Positions 27,618 to 37,819 are shown, counted from the first letter of the stretch. The stretch is DNA of 64,000 nucleotides from Lachnobacterium bovis (GCF_900111325.1 NZ_FOGW01000008.1:1-64000), one strand, 5' to 3'. Numbers and translations are program-made. Notes: generated by a model from the letters alone, not told the origin.

Positions 27618-27646
27618 TTTTAATAATCAAAACATCATGGTAAAAT
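27618..27646 (+). promoter_or_regulatory. Candidate promoter for the purine genes
   Basis: TGGTAAAAT (27638-27646) is an extended -10; the -35 region TTTTAA (27618-27623) is weak with a 17-bp spacer. It lies 40 bp before the IMP cyclohydrolase start. I see no purine riboswitch in the gap. Confidence 0.4.
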
Positions 27647-27685
27647 AAGTGGCGTAAAAGGATAAATGAATGTGAGGTAAATTAT

Positions 27686-28399
27686 ATGAAAATAAACTCT
27701 CTAAAAGAAGAATTATCATCAACAACATACCCAGGTAGAGGTATAGTGATTGGTAAAACAAAAGACGGAAAGCATGCAGTTACTGCTTATTTTATTATGG
27801 GTAGAAGCGAAAACAGTAGAAATAGAGTTTTCGTTGAAGATGGAGAAGGAATTAGAACTCAGGCGTTTGATCCTTCTAAGTTAACAGATCCAAGCTTAAT
27901 TATATATGCTCCAGTTCGTGTATTAGGAAATAAAACAATCGTAACTAATGGTGATCAGACTGATACAATTTATGAACTAATGGATAAACAGCTAACATTT
28001 GAGCAAGCGCTTCGAACAAGAGAGTTTGAACCAGATGCCCCAAATTATACACCACGTATTTCAGGAATTATGCATATTGAAGGTAATGAATTTAATTATG
28101 CAATGTCTATTTTAAAGAGTAATAATGGAAATCCAGAATCTTGTAATAGATACACATTTGCATACAGCAATCCTGTAGCAGGTGAAGGTAGATTTATTCA
28201 TACTTATATGGGCGATGGTAATCCATTACCAAGTTTTGAAGGTGAACCAACATTAGTAGAAATTGATGGAGATATTGATTCATTTACAAATATGGTATGG
28301 GAAAGTCTTAATGATGACAATAAGGTTTCATTGTTTACTAGATTTATAGATATTGAAACAGGAAAATATGAAAGTAGAATAATCAATAAGAATAAATAG
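27686..28399 (+). CDS. purO: IMP cyclohydrolase, PurO type
   Basis: 237 residues matching the stand-alone IMP cyclohydrolase family first described in archaea: start with TYPGRGIVIGKTKDGKHAV, then MGRSENSRNR, YAPVRVLG, the substrate-loop region YTPRISG and FAYSNPVAGEGRFIHTY. It closes the ring of FAICAR to give IMP, the last step of purine synthesis. The next gene, 13 nt away, encodes the enzyme making its substrate. The two together replace bifunctional PurH. Confidence 0.87.
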   Translation: MKINSLKEELSSTTYPGRGIVIGKTKDGKHAVTAYFIMGRSENSRNRVFVEDGEGIRTQAFDPSKLTDPSLIIYAPVRVLGNKTIVTNGDQTDTIYELMDKQLTFEQALRTREFEPDAPNYTPRISGIMHIEGNEFNYAMSILKSNNGNPESCNRYTFAYSNPVAGEGRFIHTYMGDGNPLPSFEGEPTLVEIDGDIDSFTNMVWESLNDDNKVSLFTRFIDIETGKYESRIINKNK

Positions 28400-28412
28400 G
28401 AGATTGGAAGTT

Positions 28413-29591
28413 ATGAAAGAATATGAATTAAAATATGGATGTAATCCAAATCAAAAACCAGCAAAAATTTATATGGAAAACGGCGAACTTCCAATAGAAG
28501 TTTTAAGTGGTAGAGCAGGTTATATTAATTTCTTAGATGCATTCAATGGATGGCAGTTAGTAAAAGAAATTAAAAAAGCTACAGGTCTTCCAGCAGCTAC
28601 ATCTTTTAAACATGTTTCACCAGCAGGTGCAGCAGTAGGACTTCCACTTTCAGAAGTTGAAAAAAAGATTTATTGGGTTGATGATATGGATGTTGAATTT
28701 ACTCCACTTGCAAACGCTTATATCAGAGCAAGAGGTGCAGATAGAATGTCTTCATTTGGTGATTTTATCGCATTGTCTGATGTTTGTGATAAAGAAACAG
28801 CATTAGTTATTAAAAGGGAAGTTTCTGACGGAGTAATAGCTCCAGGATATTCAGATGAAGCATTAGAAATTTTAAAATCTAAGAAAAAGGGAAATTATTG
28901 TGTGATCAAAATTGATCCAGAATATGAACCAGAAAAACTTGAAAGAAAACAGGTATTTGGCATTACTTTTGAGCAGGGAAGAAATGAATTAGATATTAAT
29001 GATGAATTTTTCAACAATATAGTTACTGAAAATAAAGAGTTAACTAAACAAGCTAAGATTGATTTAGCTATTGCAATGATTACATTAAAATATACTCAGT
29101 CAAATTCTGTATGCTATGTAAAAGGCGGACAGGCAATTGGAATTGGAGCAGGACAGCAATCAAGAATTCATTGTACACGTTTAGCTGGTCAAAAGGCTGA
29201 TAATTGGTGGTTACGCCAATCACCACAGGTTTTAGGCTTGCAATTTGTAGACAACATAAGAAGAGCGGACAGAGATAATGCAATCGATTTATATATTGGT
29301 GAGGATTATATGGATGTTCTTGCTGACGGTGAATGGGAAAAAATCTTTAAGGTTAAACCAGAAGTATTTACTGCTGAACAAAAGAGAATGTGGTTAGATA
29401 AAAATACAGGAGTAGCACTCGGTTCAGATGCATTTTTCCCATTTGGTGATAACATTGAAAGAGCACACAAGAGTGGAGTTACATATGTAGCTGAACCAGG
29501 TGGCTCAATTAGAGATGATCATGTTATCGATACATGTAATAAATATAATATGGTTATGAGTTTTACGGGAATACGTTTATTCCATCATTAA
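28413..29591 (+). CDS. purH: AICAR transformylase (PurH transformylase domain alone)
   Basis: 392 residues corresponding to the C-terminal domain of PurH. The catalytic Lys-His pair is in SFKHVSPAGAAVG (Lys66, His67), and the folate-site region KYTQSNSVCYVKGGQAIG and the end DDHVIDTCNKY are present. There is no N-terminal cyclohydrolase domain. It formylates AICAR with 10-formyltetrahydrofolate. TTG 28404 opens the frame, but AGGAG at 28398-28402 fits ATG 28413. It is in an operon with the PurO-type gene. Confidence 0.93.
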   Translation: MKEYELKYGCNPNQKPAKIYMENGELPIEVLSGRAGYINFLDAFNGWQLVKEIKKATGLPAATSFKHVSPAGAAVGLPLSEVEKKIYWVDDMDVEFTPLANAYIRARGADRMSSFGDFIALSDVCDKETALVIKREVSDGVIAPGYSDEALEILKSKKKGNYCVIKIDPEYEPEKLERKQVFGITFEQGRNELDINDEFFNNIVTENKELTKQAKIDLAIAMITLKYTQSNSVCYVKGGQAIGIGAGQQSRIHCTRLAGQKADNWWLRQSPQVLGLQFVDNIRRADRDNAIDLYIGEDYMDVLADGEWEKIFKVKPEVFTAEQKRMWLDKNTGVALGSDAFFPFGDNIERAHKSGVTYVAEPGGSIRDDHVIDTCNKYNMVMSFTGIRLFHH

Positions 29592-29627
29592 TTTGCTAAC
29601 ATCAGTTATTTGTTATTCTAATATTTT

Positions 29628-29657
29628 AAGAGGATCTCTTTTATAGAGGTCCTTTTT
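29628..29657 (+). terminator. Terminator after the purine genes
   Basis: AGGATCTCT (29631-29639) pairs with AGAGGTCCT (29645-29653) with one G-U, flanked by A and T runs. Confidence 0.8.
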
Positions 29658-29738
29658 AAATGCTTTTTAAAAAAATTTTAAATATACATTTTAATAATTT
29701 TGAGCTTTTATATTTATAAGTAAAGTGTTCTTTGTGAC

Positions 29739-29767
29739 TTGCAATTTTAGTTATTTATACGTACAAT
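29739..29767 (+). promoter_or_regulatory. Promoter for the addBA operon
   Basis: TTGCAA (29739-29744), a 17-bp spacer and TACAAT (29762-29767). It lies 36 bp before the addB start. Confidence 0.6.
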
Positions 29768-29803
29768 TTATAGTGTTAAAAATAAAAAATGGAGAGAATA
29801 AAT

Positions 29804-32800
29804 ATGTCTTTACAATTAGTTTTAGGGAATTCAGGTAGTGGCAAGACAACTTTTATGTATAAAAAAATTATCAAAGAAGCCAATGAAAATATAAATAAAA
29901 ATTATCTTATTATTGTTCCAGAACAATTTACTATGGCTACCCAAAAAGAGATTGTGGAAGCTACTAATAATAAAGCAATTATGAATATAGATGTATTAAG
30001 TTTTGATAGATTAGCATATAGAATTTTTGATGAACTTGGTATAAACAATATTAGAATATTAGAAGACACAGGGAAAAGCTTAGTTCTTCGAAAGGTAGCT
30101 CAAGAAGAAAAGAAAAACTTAACAGTATTTGCACCAAATATTAATAAAATTGGTTACATAGAAAAAATCAAATCAATTTTATCTGAGTTTATGCAGTATC
30201 AAGTTACACCTGATACATTAGAAAATTTAATATCTAGAATGGAAAATGAATCAGTTTTAAAATCAAAGTTATCTGATATATTGGTTTTATATAATGGATT
30301 TTATAGATACTTAGAGGGAAAGTATATAACTACAGAAGATGTTTTATCAAAGCTTATGTATAATGCGGATAAATCTGAAATATTAAAAAATTCAGAAATC
30401 TTTTTAGATTGCTATACTGGATTTACACCAAGTCAGAATAAATTAATTGGAAAGTTATTAAAAATTGTAGATAAAATTACAGTTTCTTTTACGATTGATT
30501 CTAAAGAAGATTATTTGCACACTTCTGGAATTCAAGATTTATTTAATATGCCTAAAAAATCTATTAGTAAGTTACTAAACATGGCACGCGAAAATAATAT
30601 AAACGTTGAAGAAACTATTCTTTTAGGCATTGAAGATAACAATAAAAATAGATTTATAAATTCGAATGAGCTTAGATTTTTAGAACAAAATTTATTTAGA
30701 CATCATTCGCATAAATTTTCATCTAGTGACGGTAATTTAGAGCCTAAGCAGGAACAAAATATTGTTATACAAGAAAATGAAGATATATCGCAAGAACAAA
30801 AAGAATTAAATTCACAAATTAAAATGTTTGTATGTCAGTCACCACGTTCTGAACTTGCAAATGCTTGCTGCATAATAAATAAATTAGTTAGAAATGAAGG
30901 ATATAGATATAAAGATTTTGCAATAGTTACAGGTGATGTAGAGGTATATTCTAACTATGTGGAAGAAGTCCTAGGTAAATATGAAATACCATATTTTATT
31001 GATCAAACTAAAAAAATCTTATTCCAGCCATTTATTGAGTTGATAAGAGCGGCAATTGAGGTTGTTAAAACAAATTATTCCTATGAAGCGGTATTTAGAT
31101 TTTTAAGATGCGGATTTAGTGATTTATCTACAAAAGATATAGATGTGTTAGATAATTATGCATTAGCTACTGGGGTTAATAATGCTTCTAAATGGAAAAA
31201 AAGATGGGCATATATGCCTAAAAATTCAATAACAGTTGATGAAAATGATGAAAAATTATATTTCAACTATAAATTATCGGAATTAAATGATATTAGAAAG
31301 TATATTTATAATCTTTTTCTTCCACTTAAGGAATGCTTTTTGAAAAAAAATAAAAACAACATCAAGGAACAGTTAACAGAATTGTTTAAGTTATGTGATA
31401 CTCTTAGTGTTGAGGAAAAATTAAAAAATAAGGCTAAAGAGTATGAGGATGCTGGAGATTTAGTCAGAGCCAAAGAATATGGACAAATATATAATATAGT
31501 TATTGATTTATTTGAAAAAATAGCAGATTTGTTAGGTGATGAAATCGTTACAACTAAGGAATTTGAAGAGATATTAGATGCAGGTTTTGAATCAGCTAAT
31601 GTTGCAACTATTCCGGCAAAAGCAGATGGGGTTATTATAGGTGATATTGAAAGAACTAGGTTAAATAACGTAAAATGTTTGATTTTTATCGGTGTAAATG
31701 ATGGAATTATTCCAGTTTCTGCTTCTTCAGGCGGAATTATTTCTCAATTTGAACGAAGTGTGCTTGAAGATGAATTTGAAATGGAACTTGCACCTAGTAC
31801 AAGGGATCAGTTTTTTATTCAAAAGTATTATCTATATTTAAATATTACAAAACCAACAGATAAATTATATATTTCTTATCATACAAATGATGCTGAATCA
31901 AATCCAGTAAGACCATCTTATTTTGTTGCGACAATTAAAAAGATGTTTCCTGAATTAGAAGAAATAGCAATGTCTGATGAAAAGATTAATAAAGAGTTTT
32001 CTACAATGAAAACAGCCATTGAGTTTTTAGTGCATAATCAGGATTATGAAGATACTACATGGTTAACATTATGTAAATCTTTAATGGATGAAAACGATAT
32101 AATGGATAGCTTTTTCAGAGCTAAATTTTATAGATATTTTAATGAACCAATTAGTAAACTTGTTGCAGAGGCGTTATATGGCAAAAAAATAAGCATGTCA
32201 GTGACAAGATTAGAAAAATTTGTGGCATGTGCATATAGCCATTTCTTAAAATATGGTTTGCTTTTAAAGGAGCGTGAAAAAGCAGAATTCCGTTCGCTCG
32301 ATATAGGAAATATATATCATGATGCGTTAAAACGTTATGGTGATAAGATAGAAGAATCGGATTTTTCGTGGCGATCTATTTCGGATGAAATGCGTAATAA
32401 GTGGTCAGATTTATCATTAGAAGAGGCAGTTTTAAACTATGAAGACATTGGAATATTTGATTCGGCTGAAAATAGACATGTTGTAGATAGAATGAAAAGA
32501 GTATTGCGTCAAACAATTTGGGCTTTAACTTATCAAATCAAGAGTGGTAAATTTGAACCAAAGGATTTAGAGATTTCTTTTAGTCAAACTGATGATATTG
32601 ATGCAATCAATTTTGCACTTAGCGAAGAAAAGAGAATTAGATTAAATGGTAAAATTGATAGAATCGATGTAGCTCAAAATGATGACAAGATTTATGTAAA
32701 GGTAATAGATTATAAATCTGGTAAACAAAAATTTGATTTGGTTAAGATATATGAAGGTTTACAGTTACAATTGGTTGTATATCTTAGTTCCGCAATGGAA

Positions 32801-33505
32801 ATTAATGCAAAAAAATATGATAATTTCCAAGTTATTCCAGGTGGAATTCTTTACTACAATATAGATGATCCAAGAATAGAAATTAATGAAAGTGAGATTG
32901 ATCTAAGCAACAAAGAAGAAGCCTCAAAGGCACTTGAAGATGATATTTTAAAAGCTTTAAAACCAAATGGACTTTTAAACGATGATAAAGATGTAATAGA
33001 GTCATTTGATCTTAATTGTGAATCAGGTTCAAAAGTCGCGCCATTTTCTTATAAAAAGGATGGTAATCTATCAAGTACTAGTTCTGCAACATCACAAGAA
33101 AACCTTGAAGTGTTGTGTGAGTATGTAAAGAATTTTATAAATGTTAATAGTCAAGACATTTTAAATGGTAAGATAGAAGTTAATCCAATAGATGCGGATA
33201 GTAAGACCTCTCCTAGTTGTTCATATTGTCCATTTAGTTCTATTTGTGGATATGATAAATCAATTATAGGTTTTAAATCAAGAAATCTTACAAAAATGAA
33301 AAATGATGAAATTTATGAGAAAATGAAAGTTGATATTGAGCAGATGAAATATGATTCTAAGAAATTCTTAGAACAGGAAAAAGGTCTTATGTTAGCGGAA
33401 GAAAGTAAAGTGTTAGAAAATAAAACATCAGAAAACAAAGAACCAGAAAACAAAGAACCAGAAAACAAAGAACCAGAAAATAAAGAGAAAGAAGGTGACA
33501 ACTAA
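29804..33505 (+). CDS. addB: ATP-dependent helicase/nuclease subunit B
   Basis: 1233 residues. The start MSLQLVLGNSGSGKT holds the Walker A (GNSGSGKT, 8-15). The RecB-like nuclease part has VIDYKSG (Asp969, Lys971). The four Fe-S cysteines characteristic of AddB are present: Cys809 (VACAYSH) and the C-terminal C-x2-C-x5-C at Cys1139, Cys1142 and Cys1148. With AddA it unwinds and resects broken DNA ends to the Chi-like site for RecA. A frame start at ATG 29789 is rejected since GGAGAG lies between it and ATG 29804. The last ~30 residues are a repeat-coded Glu/Asn/Lys/Pro tail outside the family. The stop overlaps addA by one base. Confidence 0.95.
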   Translation: MSLQLVLGNSGSGKTTFMYKKIIKEANENINKNYLIIVPEQFTMATQKEIVEATNNKAIMNIDVLSFDRLAYRIFDELGINNIRILEDTGKSLVLRKVAQEEKKNLTVFAPNINKIGYIEKIKSILSEFMQYQVTPDTLENLISRMENESVLKSKLSDILVLYNGFYRYLEGKYITTEDVLSKLMYNADKSEILKNSEIFLDCYTGFTPSQNKLIGKLLKIVDKITVSFTIDSKEDYLHTSGIQDLFNMPKKSISKLLNMARENNINVEETILLGIEDNNKNRFINSNELRFLEQNLFRHHSHKFSSSDGNLEPKQEQNIVIQENEDISQEQKELNSQIKMFVCQSPRSELANACCIINKLVRNEGYRYKDFAIVTGDVEVYSNYVEEVLGKYEIPYFIDQTKKILFQPFIELIRAAIEVVKTNYSYEAVFRFLRCGFSDLSTKDIDVLDNYALATGVNNASKWKKRWAYMPKNSITVDENDEKLYFNYKLSELNDIRKYIYNLFLPLKECFLKKNKNNIKEQLTELFKLCDTLSVEEKLKNKAKEYEDAGDLVRAKEYGQIYNIVIDLFEKIADLLGDEIVTTKEFEEILDAGFESANVATIPAKADGVIIGDIERTRLNNVKCLIFIGVNDGIIPVSASSGGIISQFERSVLEDEFEMELAPSTRDQFFIQKYYLYLNITKPTDKLYISYHTNDAESNPVRPSYFVATIKKMFPELEEIAMSDEKINKEFSTMKTAIEFLVHNQDYEDTTWLTLCKSLMDENDIMDSFFRAKFYRYFNEPISKLVAEALYGKKISMSVTRLEKFVACAYSHFLKYGLLLKEREKAEFRSLDIGNIYHDALKRYGDKIEESDFSWRSISDEMRNKWSDLSLEEAVLNYEDIGIFDSAENRHVVDRMKRVLRQTIWALTYQIKSGKFEPKDLEISFSQTDDIDAINFALSEEKRIRLNGKIDRIDVAQNDDKIYVKVIDYKSGKQKFDLVKIYEGLQLQLVVYLSSAMEINAKKYDNFQVIPGGILYYNIDDPRIEINESEIDLSNKEEASKALEDDILKALKPNGLLNDDKDVIESFDLNCESGSKVAPFSYKKDGNLSSTSSATSQENLEVLCEYVKNFINVNSQDILNGKIEVNPIDADSKTSPSCSYCPFSSICGYDKSIIGFKSRNLTKMKNDEIYEKMKVDIEQMKYDSKKFLEQEKGLMLAEESKVLENKTSENKEPENKEPENKEPENKEKEGDN
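33431..33475 (+). repeat. 15-bp tandem repeat at the 3' end of addB
   Basis: Three exact copies of GAAAACAAAGAACCA (33431-33445, 33446-33460, 33461-33475) encode ENKEP; degenerate copies flank them on both sides. Confidence 0.92.
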
Positions 33506-36500
33506 TGGGCGAGGTAAAATGGACCAAAGATCAGCAAAAAGTTATTGATTATAGGGATAGAGATATTTTAGTTTCTGCAGCAGCTGGTTCAGGAAAAACC
33601 GCTGTTTTGGTAGAAAGAATTATTAAAATCATTACGGATAAAGAAAATCCTGTTGATATAGATAAATTATTAGTTGTTACTTTTACAAAAGCAGCAGCAG
33701 CTGAAATGCGAGAAAGAATAACAAAAGCTATTGATAAGCAATATGAAAAAGATCCTGAGAATTTGAATTTGGAGAAGCAATTGACATTAGTTCATAATGC
33801 AAATATCACAACAATCGATAGTTTTTGTAATAGTATTGTAAGAAATCATTTTGGAGAAATCAATCTTGAACCTAATTTTAGAATTGCAGATCAAGGTGAA
33901 CTTAAATTAATTCAACAAGATGTAGTTGATAAACTTTTTGAAGAGTATTATGAAGAAAAAAATGAAGATTTTTTAAATCTGATTGATACCTATACAAATG
34001 GAAACAAAGATAAAGCGATAAGGGATATTATTTTGCAAATTGCTAATGAAGCAGAGAGTAATCCATGGCCTAAAGAGTGGATTGTTTCCTTAAAAGATGA
34101 TTATTCACAAGAAAAAATAAAAGAAATCATGACATCTAATTTATTTGATAGTATTTTAAAAAATACAAAAAATACTCTAAGAGACTTTTTAAATAAAACT
34201 AAATTATGTGTAGAAGAGTCTAAAGAATATGATGCCTTACAAAAAGTTACAGATGTTTTAGAGCACGATGCGGCGTTTTATGAAAAGGCTATAGAAATAG
34301 ATGATTTTGAAAAAATGAGAGAAATCATAAAAAGTAACTCTTTTTGCAGGTGGCCAGGTGGAAAAGCATCTGATGAAGTGAAATTCAAAAAAGATGCATT
34401 AAATAAAATTAGAAAAAGTATGAAGGACGAGATTGAAGCAATTAAAAAAAACTACTTTGCTTTATCGATAGATGCTGTTGTTACACAAATGCAAACAATA
34501 GCACCTTTTGTAAGTACCATTGTTGATATTACTCTTAAATTTGTGGAGGAATATGAAAAAGCAAAACAGGATAAGCATGTTGCGAGTTTTAGTGATGTAG
34601 AGCATTTTGCTTTAAAGATTCTTGTAAACGAGGAAACAAAAGAAATTACGGATGTTGCTAGACAGTATCAAGCTAATATTCATGAAATAATGATTGATGA
34701 GTACCAAGATAGTAATGACCTTCAAGAAGCTATTTTGACTGCAATTTCTAAAAATGCGGTAGGTGGGCACAACTTATTTATGGTAGGAGATATTAAACAA
34801 AGTATCTACAGATTCAGACAGGCTAAGCCTGAATTATTTATGGATAAATATAATCGTTTCAAAGTGGGCGAAGAGGCAAAAGAGCAGAGAATCGATTTGG
34901 CAATGAACTTTAGAAGTAGAATAGAAGTTGTTACATTTGTTAATGATATTTTCAAAAAAATTATGAATGCTGATTTAGGAAATGTAACATATGACAAGGC
35001 TGCTTCATTGAATTGTGGAGCTAATTATATCGAAAATACAGGAAATGAACCAGAAATATTGCTTTTTGAAGGTGCCAAAGAATCAGAGGATTCTAAAATT
35101 GTTGTTGAAGCGAAAATGGTAGCAAATAGGATTAAAAAATTAGTTAAAGAGCACAAAGTAGTTGATAAAGAAACAAATCAGTTAAGAGAAGTAAAATATT
35201 CTGATATTGTTATTTTGCTTAGAAGTACAACAGCTGGACAGGATTTTCTTAAAGTACTTTTGGATAATGGAATTCCAACAACAATGCAGACTCGAACTGG
35301 TTATTTTTCAGCAAAAGAAGTTCAAACGGTTCTTGCATTTTTGATGATTTTGGATAATCCATATCAGGATATTCCAATGGTAACTGTATTAAAGTCAGAA
35401 TTTGCAGGTATTTATGATGATGAACTTGCAGAACTTAGAATATCAATGAAAAAACCACAATTTTCTTATGTTGTTGTAGAATATTGTAATGATTTGTTAG
35501 AAAAAGCAAAACAAGGCGAAGAATTTGAGCGTGAATCACTTGAGTATAAATTGTATAATTTTTGGAAAAAATATATAAAAATACGAAACCATGTTGTTGA
35601 TACTTCTACACATGAATTAATTCAGTTGATTTTTGATGAATTTAATTATTTAAATTATGTAGTAGCTATGCCAGCAGGAGATAGAAGAGAAGCAAACCTA
35701 AAGATGCTTTTAGAAAAGGCTATTGCCTACGAAAACACAAGTTATAAGGGTGTATTTCATTTCGTGAGATTTATCCAGCAAATGAAAAAATATGAAATAG
35801 ATTTTGGTGAGGCAGATGTATCAAGCGAGGACTCTAATGAAGTGAAAATTATGACAATTCATAAAAGTAAAGGATTAGAGTTCCCAATTGTATTTGTTTC
35901 TAATTTAGATAAACAATTTAATGATCAAGATTCGAAACAGATAGTTGTTTTGGATCAAAAATTAGGTCTTGGAATACAAGAAATGGGAGCTACTCCTCGA
36001 TATAAGAGAGAGTCATTTAGGAGAAAAATGATTAACGAGAAAATAAAAAAAGATAATCTTGGAGAGGAACTTAGAATTCTTTATGTAGCACTTACAAGAG
36101 CTAAAGAAAAGCTGATTTTAACAGGATGTTTATCAAAGTCGTATGAGGATTTTATCAAGGAAGTTAAGGGACAAGCCAAAGAAGGAATGTTTTTAGATTA
36201 TAATACTCGTTATAAGGCTAAAAATTATTTAAATTGGATTGTACCAGCAGTATTATCGTATAATGGATTGAGTGATCATAATTATAATATCGATATTATT
36301 ACTCAAGAAGATCTTGTTACAGAGACAATTGAAGAAATTGCAGAAAATAAAATGGACGAGATGACTTTAAAGAATACAATAAACGATTTTGAACCAGATG
36401 ATATGGCATGTGTTGCTGATAAAATAGAGTATGAATATCCTTTTAAAGAGGATATTGATAAAAAAATAAAATATTCTGTTTCAGAAATAAAAAAACAAGC

Positions 36501-37143
36501 AATGGTCGAAGCCTTTGAAAATGAAATAGGTGAAGAAACTCCAATTTTAGATATTATAAAAAAAGATGTGGAGGAGAATAAACGAATTCCTAATTTTATT
36601 GAACAAAATGAAGCTAGTGAGAATCTTGGAGCCAAACGAGGAACAGCTGTGCATAGATTATTACAATGCATTAATTTTAAGGAATTATTAGTTTTAGAGG
36701 ATTATTCTTATGGAACGATTAAAAGCTTTTTAGAGGCTCAAATAAAGAGAATTTTAGCTCACAAATTAATGTCTAAAGAGGATATTGATATAATTTATAT
36801 GCAAGGTATTTGCAAGTTTTTAAGCAGCAAATGTGCATTAAAAATGGCAAAAGCAGATAAAGAGGGTAAATTATATTGTGAAAAACCATTTGTTATGTTG
36901 TATAATGATGCTTTAGTGCAAGGTATTATCGATGTTTTCTGGATAGAAGATGGAAAAATTATGCTTCTTGATTATAAAACAGATAAAGTTGCAAATGAAC
37001 AAGAGCTGATTAAACGATATGCTAAACAGTTAGAACTATACGAAATAGCACTAAATAGAGTATTTAATGTGCAACAAGATACATTGAAAAAGACAGAAAG
37101 GTTAATCTATTCATTTTGTTTAGATAAGGTTATAAAAGTATGA
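33505..37143 (+). CDS. addA: ATP-dependent helicase/nuclease subunit A
   Basis: 1212 residues, a UvrD-type helicase with C-terminal nuclease. Walker A is AAAGSGKT (25-32); motifs Ia (LLVVTFTKAAAAEMRERI), II (IMIDEYQDSN), III (FMVGDIKQSIYRFR), V (IMTIHKSKGLEFP) and VI (LRILYVALTRAKEKL) are all visible. The nuclease motif LLDYKTDK is at Asp1156 and Lys1158. It is the motor and one nuclease of the AddAB break-processing complex. It shares one base with the addB stop and its TGA overlaps the maf start, so all three are coupled. Confidence 0.97.
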   Translation: MGEVKWTKDQQKVIDYRDRDILVSAAAGSGKTAVLVERIIKIITDKENPVDIDKLLVVTFTKAAAAEMRERITKAIDKQYEKDPENLNLEKQLTLVHNANITTIDSFCNSIVRNHFGEINLEPNFRIADQGELKLIQQDVVDKLFEEYYEEKNEDFLNLIDTYTNGNKDKAIRDIILQIANEAESNPWPKEWIVSLKDDYSQEKIKEIMTSNLFDSILKNTKNTLRDFLNKTKLCVEESKEYDALQKVTDVLEHDAAFYEKAIEIDDFEKMREIIKSNSFCRWPGGKASDEVKFKKDALNKIRKSMKDEIEAIKKNYFALSIDAVVTQMQTIAPFVSTIVDITLKFVEEYEKAKQDKHVASFSDVEHFALKILVNEETKEITDVARQYQANIHEIMIDEYQDSNDLQEAILTAISKNAVGGHNLFMVGDIKQSIYRFRQAKPELFMDKYNRFKVGEEAKEQRIDLAMNFRSRIEVVTFVNDIFKKIMNADLGNVTYDKAASLNCGANYIENTGNEPEILLFEGAKESEDSKIVVEAKMVANRIKKLVKEHKVVDKETNQLREVKYSDIVILLRSTTAGQDFLKVLLDNGIPTTMQTRTGYFSAKEVQTVLAFLMILDNPYQDIPMVTVLKSEFAGIYDDELAELRISMKKPQFSYVVVEYCNDLLEKAKQGEEFERESLEYKLYNFWKKYIKIRNHVVDTSTHELIQLIFDEFNYLNYVVAMPAGDRREANLKMLLEKAIAYENTSYKGVFHFVRFIQQMKKYEIDFGEADVSSEDSNEVKIMTIHKSKGLEFPIVFVSNLDKQFNDQDSKQIVVLDQKLGLGIQEMGATPRYKRESFRRKMINEKIKKDNLGEELRILYVALTRAKEKLILTGCLSKSYEDFIKEVKGQAKEGMFLDYNTRYKAKNYLNWIVPAVLSYNGLSDHNYNIDIITQEDLVTETIEEIAENKMDEMTLKNTINDFEPDDMACVADKIEYEYPFKEDIDKKIKYSVSEIKKQAMVEAFENEIGEETPILDIIKKDVEENKRIPNFIEQNEASENLGAKRGTAVHRLLQCINFKELLVLEDYSYGTIKSFLEAQIKRILAHKLMSKEDIDIIYMQGICKFLSSKCALKMAKADKEGKLYCEKPFVMLYNDALVQGIIDVFWIEDGKIMLLDYKTDKVANEQELIKRYAKQLELYEIALNRVFNVQQDTLKKTERLIYSFCLDKVIKV

Positions 37144-37766
37144 GTCAAATTATTTTAGCATCTAATTCACCAAGAAGAAGACAATTATTAGAGCAAATAG
37201 GAGTTGAATTTGAAGTTTGCCCTGCTAAAGGAGAAGAAACTATTACTAAAAAAGAGCCAAGTGAGGTTGTTGTCGAATTAGCACAGCAAAAAGCATTAGA
37301 AGTGGCTTCAATGCTAAATGAATATAATTTATCTCATTTAGAGTTGACAACTCCACAAGATATTTTAGTCATTGGTGCAGATACAGTTGTGGCATTTGAT
37401 GGAAAGATTTTAGGGAAACCAAAAGATGAACAAGATGCCAAAAATACCCTTGCAATGCTTCAAGGAAATACCAATGAAGTTTACACGGGAGTGAGTCTTG
37501 TTTTTATAGATAAAAAAGGCAGAGCCGGAGTTCATAATTTCTTTGAAAAAACAGATGTTACAATGTGTAAAATGTCCGAAAAAGAAATAGAGAGATATGT
37601 TGCAAGCGGAGAACCAATGGATAAGGCTGGAAGTTATGGGATTCAAGGAAAATGCGCTATTTATATTGAAAAAATACATGGAGATTATAACAATGTTGTG
37701 GGACTCCCAATAAGTAAATTATATCAAGAATTAAAAAGTGTTGGAATTGATCTTTATTTGTGGTAG
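37140..37766 (+). CDS. maf: Maf-family nucleoside triphosphate pyrophosphatase
   Basis: 208 residues with the Maf signatures ILASNSPRRRQLLEQIG, the Glu-Lys substrate loop, VIGADTVVAFDGKILGKP with the catalytic Asp, and DKAGSYGIQGK. The family hydrolyses dTTP/UTP or modified pyrimidine triphosphates as house-cleaning, and in Bacillus is linked with septum formation. It begins in an ATGA overlap with addA. An internal insertion around residues 60-77 (after ALEVASMLN) lengthens it slightly compared with the ~190-residue norm. Confidence 0.93.
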   Translation: MSQIILASNSPRRRQLLEQIGVEFEVCPAKGEETITKKEPSEVVVELAQQKALEVASMLNEYNLSHLELTTPQDILVIGADTVVAFDGKILGKPKDEQDAKNTLAMLQGNTNEVYTGVSLVFIDKKGRAGVHNFFEKTDVTMCKMSEKEIERYVASGEPMDKAGSYGIQGKCAIYIEKIHGDYNNVVGLPISKLYQELKSVGIDLYLW

Positions 37767-37819
37767 AATATCATGGTGCTTCTATGCAACAAATAAAAGC
37801 TTACGGAGGAATCTTTAAC

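Noticed and set aside
27586..27685. Purine or folate riboswitch before the purine genes
   Set aside because: The gap is only 100 bp with a -10 box 40 bp before the start, which leaves no room for an aptamer; no conserved core was seen.
36303..36671. Reverse-strand Ser/Ile-rich frame within addA
   Set aside because: It is antisense to the AddA coding sequence, and no ribosome site is present.
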